Notes: generated by a model from the sequence alone, not told the origin. A stretch of DNA of 64,000 nucleotides from Bradyrhizobium lablabi (GCF_900141755.1 NZ_LT670844.1:4774001-4838000); one strand, 5' to 3'. Positions 53,018 to 63,280 are shown, numbered from the stretch's first letter. Numbers and translations are program-made.

Positions 53018-53826
53018 TCGTAAAATTCCGGCGCATGGCGGCGCGCGTCGCTGGAAGGCTTGTCGTGATTGATCCAGAGCTGTGCGTGCTTGTTGGCGAG
53101 GACATGCGCGAGCTTTTCCATTGAGGCTGTCGACTGCGCCTTGTCAGCGTTGAAGCCGGGAACGCGGCGGTCATCCCAGTTGGACTGGAAATGCACAGCG
53201 TCGCCCGACAGCACGACATCGCCGGTCTTTTTGAGGCGGACCAGCAGGGATTGGTGTCCCGGCGTGTGGCCGGGCGTCGATAGCATCGTCAGGCTGCCGT
53301 CGCCGAACAGATCCTTGTCGCCCTCGATCAGCTCCAGCTTGTTCTTGGGGCTGAAGGGCTTCAGCGGCAGCTTTTGTCCATATTCCCATTCCGCCTTCTG
53401 CATGATCAGGATAGCGTCGGGAAATTCCTCGACATTGCCGACATGATCGGGATGGACATGCGAGATCGCGAGATAGCGCACATCGGCGGGCTTAACGCCG
53501 AGCGTTGCGAGCGCCGCCGCCAGGGTTTGGCTGCGGTGCCAGGTCTGGCTGAGCGCCGGGACGTTTATGCCATCCGGAACCGCCACGAGGCGGTCGGTGA
53601 TCCCGGTATCCCAAAGCAAATAACCCTCGGTATTGTGGTGAATGAGATAGCAGTTATCGGAGAAATCAATCGGCACGCCGACATTGACGCCGGGCGACCA
53701 AAGCGACTGGTCGGCTGCGTGCGCCCAGCCGCAATCGATGACATAAAGCCGGTCGACTTCGCCCGCCCTGGCGCTCGTGGCGAGCACGACCAAGATCAGA
53801 TTCAAGGCCCAAAACACCGTTCGCAT
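53014..53826 (-). CDS. Secreted metallo-beta-lactamase-fold hydrolase (AHL-lactonase-like)
   Basis: 270 residues from the ATG at 53826, with a perfect GGAGGTAACC ribosome binding site. A Sec signal (LNLILVVLATSARAG) covers residues about 1-20. The metal motif is SHVHPDHVG, followed by STPGHTPGHQS and LSGDAVHFQSNWDD, the pattern of the AHL-lactonase-like group. It hydrolyses a lactone or ester in the periplasm. The tag stop (53014-53016) lies inside repeat family D, so the C-terminus was set by the repeat boundary. Substrate unknown. Confidence 0.82.
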   Translation of the reverse strand: MRTVFWALNLILVVLATSARAGEVDRLYVIDCGWAHAADQSLWSPGVNVGVPIDFSDNCYLIHHNTEGYLLWDTGITDRLVAVPDGINVPALSQTWHRSQTLAAALATLGVKPADVRYLAISHVHPDHVGNVEEFPDAILIMQKAEWEYGQKLPLKPFSPKNKLELIEGDKDLFGDGSLTMLSTPGHTPGHQSLLVRLKKTGDVVLSGDAVHFQSNWDDRRVPGFNADKAQSTASMEKLAHVLANKHAQLWINHDKPSSDARRHAPEFYD

Positions 53827-53918
53827 GGTTACCTCCGCAGTCGGAGAAATGCCCGAAGAATTCCTCGAACCATGCCAGCGAAAGCAGGCCGCGGCGAGCC
53901 GAGCGTCCGCAGACATCG

Positions 53919-54851
53919 CTATCGCCCGACGTAGACGGGGGCACGGTTTTCGCGAAGCGAGCGGAGATATTCCTGACGATCCTCGCTTCGCAGCAGGCGC
54001 GCGAATTCCGGTTGCAATGTCGCCAGCGCCAGCCTTTCGCCCTCGCTGAGCGCGCGGCGAGCCGACACAAGCAGGGCGTGCACCCCGAGCGGAGCGGCGG
54101 CGGCAACCTGCCTTGCAAATTCGACGGCCCGATCGAGCTGCTTATCCGGCGCGGTCACCTCCTGCACGAGCCCCATGCGATAGGCGTCGTCGGCGTGCCA
54201 GTCCTGGCCGGTCAGCATGTAGCGCATCGCATTTCCCCATCCGGCTTCGCGAACGAAGCGAATGGTTGCGCCGCCACCCGGAAACGATGCGGCGACCGCT
54301 TCTCCCTGGTTGAAAACGGAATCTTGTGCCGCGATCCTTATGTCGGCTGCCAGGAAGATTTCGTGAGCGACCCGCGTGACACGCCCTTGCACGGCGACGA
54401 TGAGCGGCTTGGAGCGCTCCGGCCCGGCGGTACCGACCGGGTCGATGAAATTCGGCGGAGCCTGAAACGGTCCCGCACGCAAGCCGGCGCCCCAGGATTG
54501 AAGGTCGAGGCCTTGCGAAAAATCCGGTCCCTTGCCGTGGAGCACGGCGACACGAAGATCATTGTCGTGCTCGAACTCGTAATACGCCTGGCCCAAGGCG
54601 TTGAATGTCGGAATATCGATACGGTTCTGCGCCTCCACCCGATCGATACCGATCAGCAGCACGCCGGTGGGCAGACGATCGAGGCTGATGGTGCTCTTGC
54701 CTTGCGGTAGTACCGGCGCCGGGCCGTTTGCCGGCGCCCCCGATTGGGCAACCGCAGGGCCCGGCGCGGCCAATCCGGCGGCGGCCGTTCCGAAAAGGGT
54801 GAGAACGTCGCGGCGGGCGATATCTGTTTCAGGCTTGCCGGAAGTTGCCAT
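53919..54851 (-). CDS. Tat-exported crotonase (enoyl-CoA hydratase)-like protein
   Basis: 310 residues from the ATG at 54851 (GAGGAG upstream). The N-terminus IARRDVLTLFGTAAAGLAAP with a following AVAQ is a Tat signal, which is very unusual for a crotonase. The crotonase fold is intact: VAVLHGKGPDFSQGLDLQSW (oxyanion), RVTRVAHEIFLAADIRIAAQ with the first active-site Glu, and FNQGEAVAASFPGGGATIRF with the second. CoA esters are not expected in the periplasm, so the substrate may be different or the domain may bind something else. It is divergent from the TetR gene across two matching palindromes. Confidence 0.75.
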   Translation of the reverse strand: MATSGKPETDIARRDVLTLFGTAAAGLAAPGPAVAQSGAPANGPAPVLPQGKSTISLDRLPTGVLLIGIDRVEAQNRIDIPTFNALGQAYYEFEHDNDLRVAVLHGKGPDFSQGLDLQSWGAGLRAGPFQAPPNFIDPVGTAGPERSKPLIVAVQGRVTRVAHEIFLAADIRIAAQDSVFNQGEAVAASFPGGGATIRFVREAGWGNAMRYMLTGQDWHADDAYRMGLVQEVTAPDKQLDRAVEFARQVAAAAPLGVHALLVSARRALSEGERLALATLQPEFARLLRSEDRQEYLRSLRENRAPVYVGR

Positions 54852-54950
54852 CGCGATTGCTCCTCGAAATTGCACCGCCCGCGGCGGTTTTTCCACCGCC
54901 AGGCCGCAAAATGGGTCTGGACATTGGCGCGGACGCCGATGCAAACTTTC

Positions 54951-54966
54951 GGTACGATGTGGTACC
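54951..54966. promoter_or_regulatory. Palindromic operator 1 between crotonase and TetR genes
   Basis: GGTACG-ATGT-GGTACC is an inverted repeat with five of six arm bases matching. Its centre is 33 bases (three helical turns) from that of the second palindrome at 54984-54999. Together they lie between the two divergent start codons (54851 minus, 55022 plus). Confidence 0.6.
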
Positions 54967-54983
54967 AGTCTGCCTGGATATAA

Positions 54984-54999
54984 GGTACGGCTTCGTACC
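54984..54999. promoter_or_regulatory. Palindromic operator 2 between crotonase and TetR genes
   Basis: GGTACG-GCTT-CGTACC is a perfect inverted repeat of the same family as that at 54951-54966. It ends 22 bases before the TetR ATG, a position where the regulator would block its own promoter. Confidence 0.65.
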
Positions 55000-55021
55000 A
55001 TGCAAGGGTCCTTTTGTGCCG

Positions 55022-55669
55022 ATGAAAAAAAATGCGCCCGCTGAGCCCGGCCCTCCCACCGAGACGCCGATTTGCGATCGCATCATCGGTGCCGCGTTCG
55101 CGGCATTCATGGAGCACGGTTACGGCAACACCACCATGCTAGAGATCGCGACACGAGCCAAAGTGTCGAAGCGCGATCTCTATGCGAGCTTTTCCAACAA
55201 GCAGACGGTGCTGCTGGCATGCATCGCGAACCGGGCCGCACGGATGCGATTGCCGCCGGACCTGCCCGTGCCGCGCGACCGCAAAATGCTTGGCGCCACG
55301 CTGACGATGCTGGGACAGACCGTGCTTCGGGAAGTCAACGATCCGGCCGTCACCGCCATCTATCGGCTAGCGGTCGCCGAGGCCGAACATTCACCCGAGG
55401 CGGCCGAAACCCTCAATGCCAGCCGGTCGGGCAATCGTGGCGCGGTGGCCGACCTGATTGCCAAGGCGCAGGCGAACGGAATTCTGGGACCCGGCGATCC
55501 GCCGCAAATGATGGAGCAATTCTTCGCGATGCTATGGGGCGATCTGATGTTAAGCCGGCTCTTGGGCGCCGTCGGTGTGCCCAAACCCGCCGAGATCGAC
55601 CGCAGAGCGCGAGGCGCGACGGAAGCATTTCTCAAGCTATATGGGATTCCGGCGTCCGACCGTCGATGA
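55022..55669 (+). CDS. TetR-family transcriptional regulator
   Basis: 215 residues (ATG 55022; a GTG six bases earlier is an alternative). The N-terminal helix-turn-helix, IIGAAFAAFMEHGYGNTTML and EIATRAKVSKRDLYASFSNK (about residues 22-65), is typical TetR; the C-terminal half is an all-helical ligand domain of the AefR type (RREVNDPAVTAIYRLAVAEA-like). It faces the crotonase-like gene across two matching palindromes and most probably represses both. Confidence 0.85.
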   Translation: MKKNAPAEPGPPTETPICDRIIGAAFAAFMEHGYGNTTMLEIATRAKVSKRDLYASFSNKQTVLLACIANRAARMRLPPDLPVPRDRKMLGATLTMLGQTVLREVNDPAVTAIYRLAVAEAEHSPEAAETLNASRSGNRGAVADLIAKAQANGILGPGDPPQMMEQFFAMLWGDLMLSRLLGAVGVPKPAEIDRRARGATEAFLKLYGIPASDRR

Positions 55670-55723
55670 TGCCGTGCAAATCGCGAAGCGGTACATTTTT
55701 TGCGAGCAGGACTGGACGGGCCG

Positions 55724-55836
55724 GCTTCGCACCCGCCGACCGCGCCGACATGGTGAAAGACGGCAAGGTGGTCGTGACCTGCGAGTTCTGCTGGTCGGTA
55801 TATGAGTTTACGCCGCAGGAAGCGGGAGTGGAATAG
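55724..55836 (+). pseudogene. Duplicated 3' end of hslO
   Basis: The segment encodes FAPADRADMVKDGKVVVTCE and onward to EAGVE stop, the last 37 or so residues of Hsp33 including the CxxC motif. Bases 55741-55792 are identical to hslO 52670-52721 over 52 bases; further on there are about eight mismatches in 44 bases. There is no upstream start, ribosome binding site or remaining Hsp33 domain. It is a partial duplication now about 3 kb away from its source. Its last 29 bases, read on the other strand, form the end of the LysR gene. Confidence 0.85.
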
Positions 55837-56734
55837 GGGCTTTCAGGCTGCAATCTGCCATGAACCGCTCGACGAACGAGACGAATGCACGCGCCTTGGT
55901 GCTGGCGAGGCGGCCCGTCGGATAGACTGCGGCCAGATTGGTCGGCGGCAAGGCCCAGTCTTCCAGAATCGCCACAAGCTTTCCGGATCGCAGCTCGGGC
56001 GAGAACGCCCACTCCGAACATACCCCTATTCCCATGTCACAATTCACCGCCTGCCGCAGGCCTTCTGCCGCGGTCACTTTCAACCGCCCTTGGAGAGCCA
56101 CCGACACCTCCTCAGTGCCCTTCCGAAACGTCCAGGCTTCATCTCCACCGCCGCCTGTGTAAATGACCGTCTGATGGCTGATCAGTTCGCCGGGGGACAT
56201 GGGGGTTCCATGGCGCTGAAGATACGCAGGCGTGGCCACCACGACACGGCGGCCCTCGGCTATCCGGCGCGCGGTCATGTTCGAATCCGGCATCGGCCCG
56301 ATTCGGAGCGCAACATCGATACCCTCATTGACGAGATCCACGACCCGGTCGTCGAGAACAAGCTCAACATCGAGATCAGGGTGTTCGGCTAGAAACGCCG
56401 ACAATTGAGGAATCACATGGAGCCGTCCAAAGAAAACCGATGTCGACACCCGAAGCTTGCCTGAGAGGCCGGACGCGCTCGCTCGCGCCGCCACCACCGC
56501 CTCGTCGGCCTCCTCGATCATCCGCTTCGCACGCTCATAAAAAATCCGGCCGGCCTCGGTCGGGAGCACACTGCGCGTCGAACGCATCAGCAAGCTAACT
56601 CCCAGCCATTCCTCAAGCTGGACAACAGCCTTCGACACGGCCGGCTGTCCGATACGTTGATGCCGAGCCACCGCCGAGAACGAGCCGGTATCGACGACGC
56701 GCACGAAGATTTCCAATGCCGCTAGTCTGTCCAT
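55808..56734 (-). CDS. LysR-family transcriptional regulator with hslO-derived C-terminal end
   Basis: 308 residues. The N-terminal helix-turn-helix (MDRLAALEIFVRVVDTGSFS ... IGQPAVSKAVVQLEEWLGV, about 1-60) and the LysR effector domain (ISHQTVIYTGGGGDEAWTF, AAEGLRQAVNCDMGIGVCSE) are complete. The final nine residues, PIPLPLPAA, and the stop are antisense of the duplicated hslO fragment, so the original C-terminus was probably replaced. Target unknown; the redox operon at 57.5-62.3 kb lies upstream on the same strand. Confidence 0.85.
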   Translation of the reverse strand: MDRLAALEIFVRVVDTGSFSAVARHQRIGQPAVSKAVVQLEEWLGVSLLMRSTRSVLPTEAGRIFYERAKRMIEEADEAVVAARASASGLSGKLRVSTSVFFGRLHVIPQLSAFLAEHPDLDVELVLDDRVVDLVNEGIDVALRIGPMPDSNMTARRIAEGRRVVVATPAYLQRHGTPMSPGELISHQTVIYTGGGGDEAWTFRKGTEEVSVALQGRLKVTAAEGLRQAVNCDMGIGVCSEWAFSPELRSGKLVAILEDWALPPTNLAAVYPTGRLASTKARAFVSFVERFMADCSLKAPIPLPLPAA

Positions 56735-57113
56735 TTAGCGCTCCATCAGGAAAAACGCCACTGCTCCTTCCTGCGCCTTCTACCACGAAATGGAATAGGA
56801 AGGGCGCTCAAGCTTGATGGAGGTGAACCGATCGATCGCTGCTTTTGCCTAGAGCATGATCCGGAAAAGTGGCTACCGGTTTTCCGAAAAGATCATGCTC
56901 AAACAAAAAGATCGAGCGGGATGACGATTCGAAGAAAAGTCATCACGCTCTAGAACGCGATCTGGGTGCGCATCACAACCGCATCGACTTCGCACCCTTC
57001 CCCGTCAGCTCCTATTGCGACATCGATCGACAATCGAAGCGATGAGCGCAGTTACTGCCACGGACTCTCACTGCGCCCATTTGCGGGCTCTGTCATAGCT
57101 TGTGAGCGCCGGC
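56735..57113. other. Intergenic region with one family D repeat
   Basis: 379 bases upstream of the LysR gene and downstream of a small secreted protein gene. Apart from the family D repeat at 56849-56953 I see no gene, tRNA or clear operator. Confidence 0.5.
56849..56953. repeat. Palindromic repeat family D, copy 2
   Basis: CTAGAGCATGATCCGGAAAA and CATCACGCTCTAG ends with the GAGCGGGATGACGATTCGAA inner block, as in the copy at 52886, but without the AAACGCCAAGGGCGTTT insert. Confidence 0.85.
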
Positions 57114-57338
57114 CTAATGCTTCGCTGACGCGCGCGCATGATGTCTCGACGGCGCGCGCGCATATGAGCCGCCTACAGACGTCATAGCGCCGGCCCACGT
57201 GCTTCTGCCGGAACCAACGCCCAAGCTCTGGTAAAACGCCTGCATGCCGGGTTCTTGGACGGCCTGTTGTGCAATTGCTGGGGTCGCGATCACCGCCGAC
57301 AGAATCGCGGCCACGCTGAGAAGTTTGAATTTAGTCAT
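57114..57338 (-). CDS. Small secreted protein, rich in Ser/Ala/Arg
   Basis: 74 residues from the ATG at 57338 (AAGGGA upstream); longer readings lack a plausible start. A Sec signal runs over residues 1-23 (FKLLSVAAILSAVIATPAIA). The mature part is short and basic at its end (RAPSRHHARASAKH). Function unknown. Confidence 0.6.
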   Translation of the reverse strand: MTKFKLLSVAAILSAVIATPAIAQQAVQEPGMQAFYQSLGVGSGRSTWAGAMTSVGGSYARAPSRHHARASAKH

Positions 57339-57545
57339 CGTCGAATCCCTTCGGGTAAACCCATGCCGAGAATGTGAACTTCGCCAACCCTCGCGAGGTT
57401 GTCGTGCAAGCTCGCCTTTATCTCGGACAGATACGACCTGAACCGCGACTGTCAATGGAATGACAGCCATCATATAACGGCATGGCTTAGATCTGCGCCG
57501 CCGACGACCGTCAGCGCGGAACGCGTGCCGAGACCGCTTGATAGG

Positions 57546-58604
57546 TTACGGAATGATCCGGTCGCGTCGAAAATCCGAAAACATCCGAAGAAACATCTCC
57601 TCGGTGTCAACTAGCTCGTGGAATCCGAAACGGCGGGCCTTGCTGGTATCGGAGACGATATCGTAGTCGGAAGCGAATACGCCGTCCGGATAGCCCCAGG
57701 CCGCAATCTCTTCGAAGCGGTATTTCTGCAATCCGTTTTTTTCGACGATCCGATCCCAGATCGGGCCCTTGTCGGCCATCGATCGCGAAAGGTTGATGTG
57801 TCGTGGCGGAGCCAGCTCCATGTCGAAGAAATTGGCGAATCTAGGCCAGAGATTCTGCCATCTGATAAGATCACTATTGGTGATGTTAAAGGCCTGGTTC
57901 GCGCATTTCGGATCGGTCGCCATCCACTCGACGGCCTTTGCCAGCAGAGCCGCATCCGTGCATTGGTAGAGTGCGGTATAGGCGCCTGGCTTGCCTGGAA
58001 AGCTGAGCGGCAGCCCCAAGGCCTTGCAGATGTTCGCATAGACAGCGATCGCCAAGGTCAGGTTCATCGGGCCTCCCGTGGAGAAACCGCAGACCGCGTG
58101 CGGACGCCCCACCGACCACGTCCAGCGCTTGCCTTTCTGGAGTTGTTCGAGAAAGTCCTGCTGGTCGTAATAGAAATTCGGCGGCATGTGCCGCGGATCG
58201 TCCTCCTTGGTCGGAGTTTTGTAGGGACCGAGGTGGTTTCCGTACCACCTGGTGCCCTGAGAGAGATGGACATGCTCGAGCGCTCCCGAGGCAGCCTCGA
58301 CGGTCTTTACGAGGTTGAAGAACATGTTGGCGTTCGCCGACACCGTCTCACCGGGATCGGCGCGCTCCGTGATCGCCAGATAGAACAGGTGGGAGATATC
58401 AGTGAGGGGGGCGAGTTTTGCCCGACAGTCGGCCGGATCGAGAAGATCCACGGCGACGTGCCTATAGTTGCCGGGGATCTTCGGTTTGCGGCGCGACACC
58501 GCAACGACATCCCAGCCGCCCTGCTCCAGCAGGTGAGTTAGCATATAACCGCCGGCCAGGCCGGAGGCCCCTGTGACAAGTGCGGTACGCTTCGCCTTCG
58601 ACAT
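57546..58604 (-). CDS. SDR-family reductase, PRISE (progesterone 5-beta-reductase/iridoid-synthase-like)
   Basis: 352 residues. The nucleotide motif is TGASGLAGGYML (about 10-21), and HVHLSQGTRWYGNHLGPYK with NFYYDQQDFLEQLQK carries the PRISE signature including the catalytic Tyr. These NADPH enzymes reduce activated C=C bonds in enones; bacterial ones handle monocyclic or steroid enones. It is the last gene of the leftward redox operon. Confidence 0.8.
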   Translation of the reverse strand: MSKAKRTALVTGASGLAGGYMLTHLLEQGGWDVVAVSRRKPKIPGNYRHVAVDLLDPADCRAKLAPLTDISHLFYLAITERADPGETVSANANMFFNLVKTVEAASGALEHVHLSQGTRWYGNHLGPYKTPTKEDDPRHMPPNFYYDQQDFLEQLQKGKRWTWSVGRPHAVCGFSTGGPMNLTLAIAVYANICKALGLPLSFPGKPGAYTALYQCTDAALLAKAVEWMATDPKCANQAFNITNSDLIRWQNLWPRFANFFDMELAPPRHINLSRSMADKGPIWDRIVEKNGLQKYRFEEIAAWGYPDGVFASDYDIVSDTSKARRFGFHELVDTEEMFLRMFSDFRRDRIIP

Positions 58605-58695
58605 CTGTCGTCTCTCCTTTACCTCACCCCGAGATCAGGGCCGCAACTTCACTTCCGCCGCGCCGCCTGGGCTTCGGCCGATCAAACCTGACCTC

Positions 58696-59424
58696 TCAAA
58701 CTTGACCTCGCCCGCCATCGACGAACAGTTCGATGCCCGTGACGAAGCTGGAATCGTCCGAGGCCAGGAATACCGCTGCCTTGGCGACTTCGTCCGGCTC
58801 TCCTATGCGTCCCATCGGAATGGTGGCGACGATCCTTGCAATGATGTCCGGCGGTTGGAGATCCATCAGGGGCGTCTTGATCGGACCGGGGCTCAGGACG
58901 TTCGAGCGAATGCGACGGTCCTTCAACTCCACGGTCCAGGTTCGCACCAGATTGCGAACCGCCGCCTTGGTCGCGCCGTAGGTACCGAAGGAAGCTGTGC
59001 CTTTGACGCTTGCGACGGAGCCGATGAGAATGATCGACCCTCCATCGTTCATCAGGGGCAAGGCCTTTTGCACCGTGAATAGCGTGCCCTTCACGTTGAG
59101 ATCGAAGAGCTTGTCGAAATGCTCCTCAGTGAGGCTCGCCAAGGGAGCGAATTCGCCGATGCCGGCATTGGCGACCAGGACATCGATCTTTCCCTTCGCC
59201 TTCACGGTCTCGTACAGTCGATCGAGGTCCGGAAGTTTGGAGACGTCCCCCCGGACGCCTACGACGTTGCTGCCGATCGCCTTCACCGCCTCGTCGAGTT
59301 CCTTTTGGCGGCGCCCCGTTATGAAGACGTAGGCGCCTTCATCGACGAACCGCTTCGCCGTCGCGAAACCTATGCCCGCGGTGCCTCCGCTAACCACGGC
59401 CACCTTGCCCTGCAACTTGCTCAT
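58696..59424 (-). CDS. Short-chain dehydrogenase/reductase (classical)
   Basis: 242 residues. SGGTAGIGFATAK (about 12-24), VANAGIGEF, and YGATKAAVRNL (Tyr-x3-Lys) are all present, as is the PGPIKTPL loop after the active site. It begins five bases after the stop of the DUF427 gene, so they are co-transcribed. Likely oxidises an alcohol or reduces a ketone linked to the monooxygenase at the head of the operon. Confidence 0.85.
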   Translation of the reverse strand: MSKLQGKVAVVSGGTAGIGFATAKRFVDEGAYVFITGRRQKELDEAVKAIGSNVVGVRGDVSKLPDLDRLYETVKAKGKIDVLVANAGIGEFAPLASLTEEHFDKLFDLNVKGTLFTVQKALPLMNDGGSIILIGSVASVKGTASFGTYGATKAAVRNLVRTWTVELKDRRIRSNVLSPGPIKTPLMDLQPPDIIARIVATIPMGRIGEPDEVAKAAVFLASDDSSFVTGIELFVDGGRGQV

Positions 59425-59429
59425 TATCG

Positions 59430-59810
59430 TCAGTCCTTTTGCTGGCGAATCTCGTCGACACGGTCGGTGTAGAAGGCGACGTAATCCTTGATGAGCGCCA
59501 TCGCTTCAAATGGGGTCTCGTACGTCCACACCGCATTGAGGGAGCGATCCCCGCCGGAGGGAATGCTGTAGTAGGAAGCCTCGCCCTTGTAGGGGCAATA
59601 CGTCGTGTGTTCGCTACGCGCGAGCGCGGCCATATCGACATCGCGACGGGGGATGTACTGAACGGGCGGATAGGACGCCTCGCGAAGCGTCAACGCATCG
59701 CGTGTGTCGGCGATAATTTTTCCGCCGACTTTGACCACGACGCGAGATGGGTTCGCTTCGATCGAAATAGGGTGGTCGGGCCCCGGAATCTTCACCGGCT
59801 TGTCAGCCAT
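59430..59810 (-). CDS. DUF427 family protein
   Basis: 126 residues. SRVVVKVGGKIIADTRDALT and SYPPVQYIPRRDVDMAALAR with TTYCPYKGEASYYSI are the DUF427 signatures; the Cys-Pro-Tyr-Lys-Gly block is strongly conserved in that family. The fold is a small beta-barrel-like domain of unknown role, often next to redox or SDR genes. It is in the middle of the operon. Confidence 0.82.
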   Translation of the reverse strand: MADKPVKIPGPDHPISIEANPSRVVVKVGGKIIADTRDALTLREASYPPVQYIPRRDVDMAALARSEHTTYCPYKGEASYYSIPSGGDRSLNAVWTYETPFEAMALIKDYVAFYTDRVDEIRQQKD

Positions 59811-59851
59811 GGTCTGTCTCCTTCTGAATTGGAGGCGGGTCGCGTCAATCC

Positions 59852-60556
59852 TCAGGCGCTGATCAGTCGAGTGCCGGCTTGATAGCGTTGCAATGCCATC
59901 ACGCCCCGGCCCTCCGGATCCTGATTGTCGGCACCACCCGAAACGCCGCGGTTAGCCGGCCGGCCGAGCGTCGCCCGGCCAGCCGACAGCTCCTGCGCGA
60001 CCTCGGCCACTCGGCGGCCAAGGAACTCCGCCGTCCGAAGATCGGAGGACGGCGGGGCAACATCGCCGCTCTGGTCCATGTCGGCCTGGCCGGCCATCCC
60101 CAGCGTGTAGCTGTCGCGGTTGAGGATGTCCTCGTTGGTGTAGGAGCGATTATTCCCATAGTTCATCCCGAGATTGACCCAATGCATCTGGTGCTGGGCC
60201 GCAAATGTCATCAGCTGGACCAGCGAGTTCTGCTTGTCGCCGCCGCGGGAGGCGCCATTGGTGAAGCCTGCGGCGACTTTGCCTTCCCAGCGCTTCTCGA
60301 CATATTGGAGACGCGAGGTTGCATCCATGAACGCTTTGAACGGTGCTGACAGGCTACCCATGTAGGTGGGAGCGCCCATGATGATGGCGTCTGCGCCATC
60401 GAGAAGCTCCCATCGGCCGGGCGCCTGTTCGGCGGTGACAAGTTCTACGCTGGCGCCATTGATGGCCGCTGCACCACGCGCGACTGCCTCGGCGATCTTC
60501 ACGGTGTGACCATATCCGCTGTGATAGACGACGACGATTTTGACTGGAACTGACAT
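59852..60556 (-). CDS. Flavodoxin/WrbA-like NAD(P)H:quinone oxidoreductase
   Basis: 234 residues from the ATG at 60556 (GAGG upstream). VVVYHSGYGHTVKIAEAVAR is the FMN-binding flavodoxin motif, and FTNGASRGGDKQNSLVQLMT with HWVNLGMNYGNN is WrbA-like. The C-terminal tail (LSAGRATLGRPANRGVSGGA) is an addition. It probably reduces quinones by two electrons, limiting semiquinone formed from the pathway. Confidence 0.83.
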   Translation of the reverse strand: MSVPVKIVVVYHSGYGHTVKIAEAVARGAAAINGASVELVTAEQAPGRWELLDGADAIIMGAPTYMGSLSAPFKAFMDATSRLQYVEKRWEGKVAAGFTNGASRGGDKQNSLVQLMTFAAQHQMHWVNLGMNYGNNRSYTNEDILNRDSYTLGMAGQADMDQSGDVAPPSSDLRTAEFLGRRVAEVAQELSAGRATLGRPANRGVSGGADNQDPEGRGVMALQRYQAGTRLISA

Positions 60557-60632
60557 GGGTCCTCTTGGTTCGGGGTCAGGTCCGACGACGGCGGCAAGAG
60601 CGGCGCGTCGGGCATTGGGGTTGGGTCGAAAC

Positions 60633-62297
<1,665 letters not shown>

Positions 62298-62506
62298 TTA
62301 GCGGTGGGGCGCCCGGAAACCCGAGGGCATTTCGTTTGAGCCGAGCTATCTATTCACCGCGTCGCCGGAAGGCGCGGAAAGGGATATGGCTTATTCCAAT
62401 GGAGCCCTAAATGCGGAGGCTTGCTGCCAGGACGCCGGGGAGGGCCGGGGCAAAACGACACGTCGAATAATTTCGGAATTTCCGAATTTTACTTGACGGC
62501 GGGGTA

Positions 62507-62630
62507 GCGCGGGGAATGCCGGGTTGTTCCGATGTGACCGTGGTGACTAACTCGCGTGTTTTTTTCTACACGCGAGGCTGCGGGCGCATCGAGCGCCCGG
62601 CATTCCCTGCGCCCTCTTCATTCAGAGGGC
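62507..62630. repeat. Structured nested-hairpin element
   Basis: A 17-bp stem, GCGCGGGGAATGCCGGG (62507-62523) with CCCGGCATTCCCTGCGC (62596-62612), is perfect except for one G-T pair that would hold in RNA. Inside is CTCGCGTGT-ttttttct-ACACGCGAG (62551-62576), and it is followed by GCCCTCT-TCATTC-AGAGGGC (62611-62630). Nothing like it is annotated as a gene; it could be a mobile repeat or a structured RNA. Confidence 0.75.
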
Positions 62631-62718
62631 GGAATGTTCTTGCAAAACCTCGCGCAAAACACGCGGCGAGATCGCGAAGCTGCGGCTGTTTGAAATTGAA
62701 TCCGTAGCCACCCCTCCA

Positions 62719-62858
62719 CTGTCATCACCCGCCACCGGGTCGGCGCAACGCGCCGCCCGATGACAGGCTCCGGCGGGTGATCCAGTATTCCAGAGACATC
62801 AGCAATAGAACCGAAAAGCCGCGGCGTACTGGATACCCCGCATGCGCGGGGTATGACA
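62719..62858. repeat. Nested palindromic repeat, upstream of apaG end
   Basis: Paired segments are CTGTCAT/ATGACAG (62719-62725 and 62852-62858), TCACCCGCC/GGCGGGTGA (62725-62733 and 62772-62780), TCCAGTA/TACTGGA (62781-62787 and 62827-62833) and a final ACCCCGC-atgc-GCGGGGT hairpin. A nested rather than tandem arrangement. It may serve as the apaG terminator. Confidence 0.7.
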
Positions 62859-62887
62859 GCTGTTGTGAAGCGGCGAAGTGCCCGAAG

Positions 62888-63280
62888 CTAGTTCAACACC
62901 CGCTTGATGTCCGGGCTGTCGAGCGAGAACGTCGGCACGTCGATCTCGAACCGCTCGCCGCTCTCGCTCACCATTTGATAGCGCCCGGTCATGAAGCCGG
63001 ACGTGGTCGGAAGCGGCACGCCGCTGGTATATTCGAAGCGCTCGCCCGGGGCGAGCACCGGCTGCTCGCCGACCACGCCCTTGCCGGGAACTTCTTTTTT
63101 GTGGCCTGAGGCGTCGGTGATGATCCAGAACCGGCTCAGCAGTTGTACCGTCTCCTCGCCGTTATTGGTGATGACGATGGTGTAGGACCAGAAATATTCA
63201 TGCTTTTCGACCGACGAGCGGTCCGGCATGAAATGCGGCTCGACGGTGACTTCGATCTGGCGGGTAACGGCGCGGTACAT
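62888..63280 (-). CDS. apaG: ApaG family protein
   Basis: 130 residues, the usual ApaG length. The all-beta pattern (IEVTVEPHFMPDRSSVEKHE; FWSYTIVITNNGEETVQLLS; GVVGEQPVLAPGERFEYTSG; FMTGRYQMVSESGERFEID) is diagnostic. The family has been linked to Co/Mg homeostasis and ApaH-related nucleotide metabolism; the molecular role is not settled. It is divergent from the opgC-like gene across about 255 bases. Confidence 0.9.
   Translation of the reverse strand: MYRAVTRQIEVTVEPHFMPDRSSVEKHEYFWSYTIVITNNGEETVQLLSRFWIITDASGHKKEVPGKGVVGEQPVLAPGERFEYTSGVPLPTTSGFMTGRYQMVSESGERFEIDVPTFSLDSPDIKRVLN

Noticed and set aside
62516..62707. A 63-codon plus-strand frame in the structured element
   Set aside because: It is entirely inside the nested-hairpin repeat and its composition is set by the palindromes.
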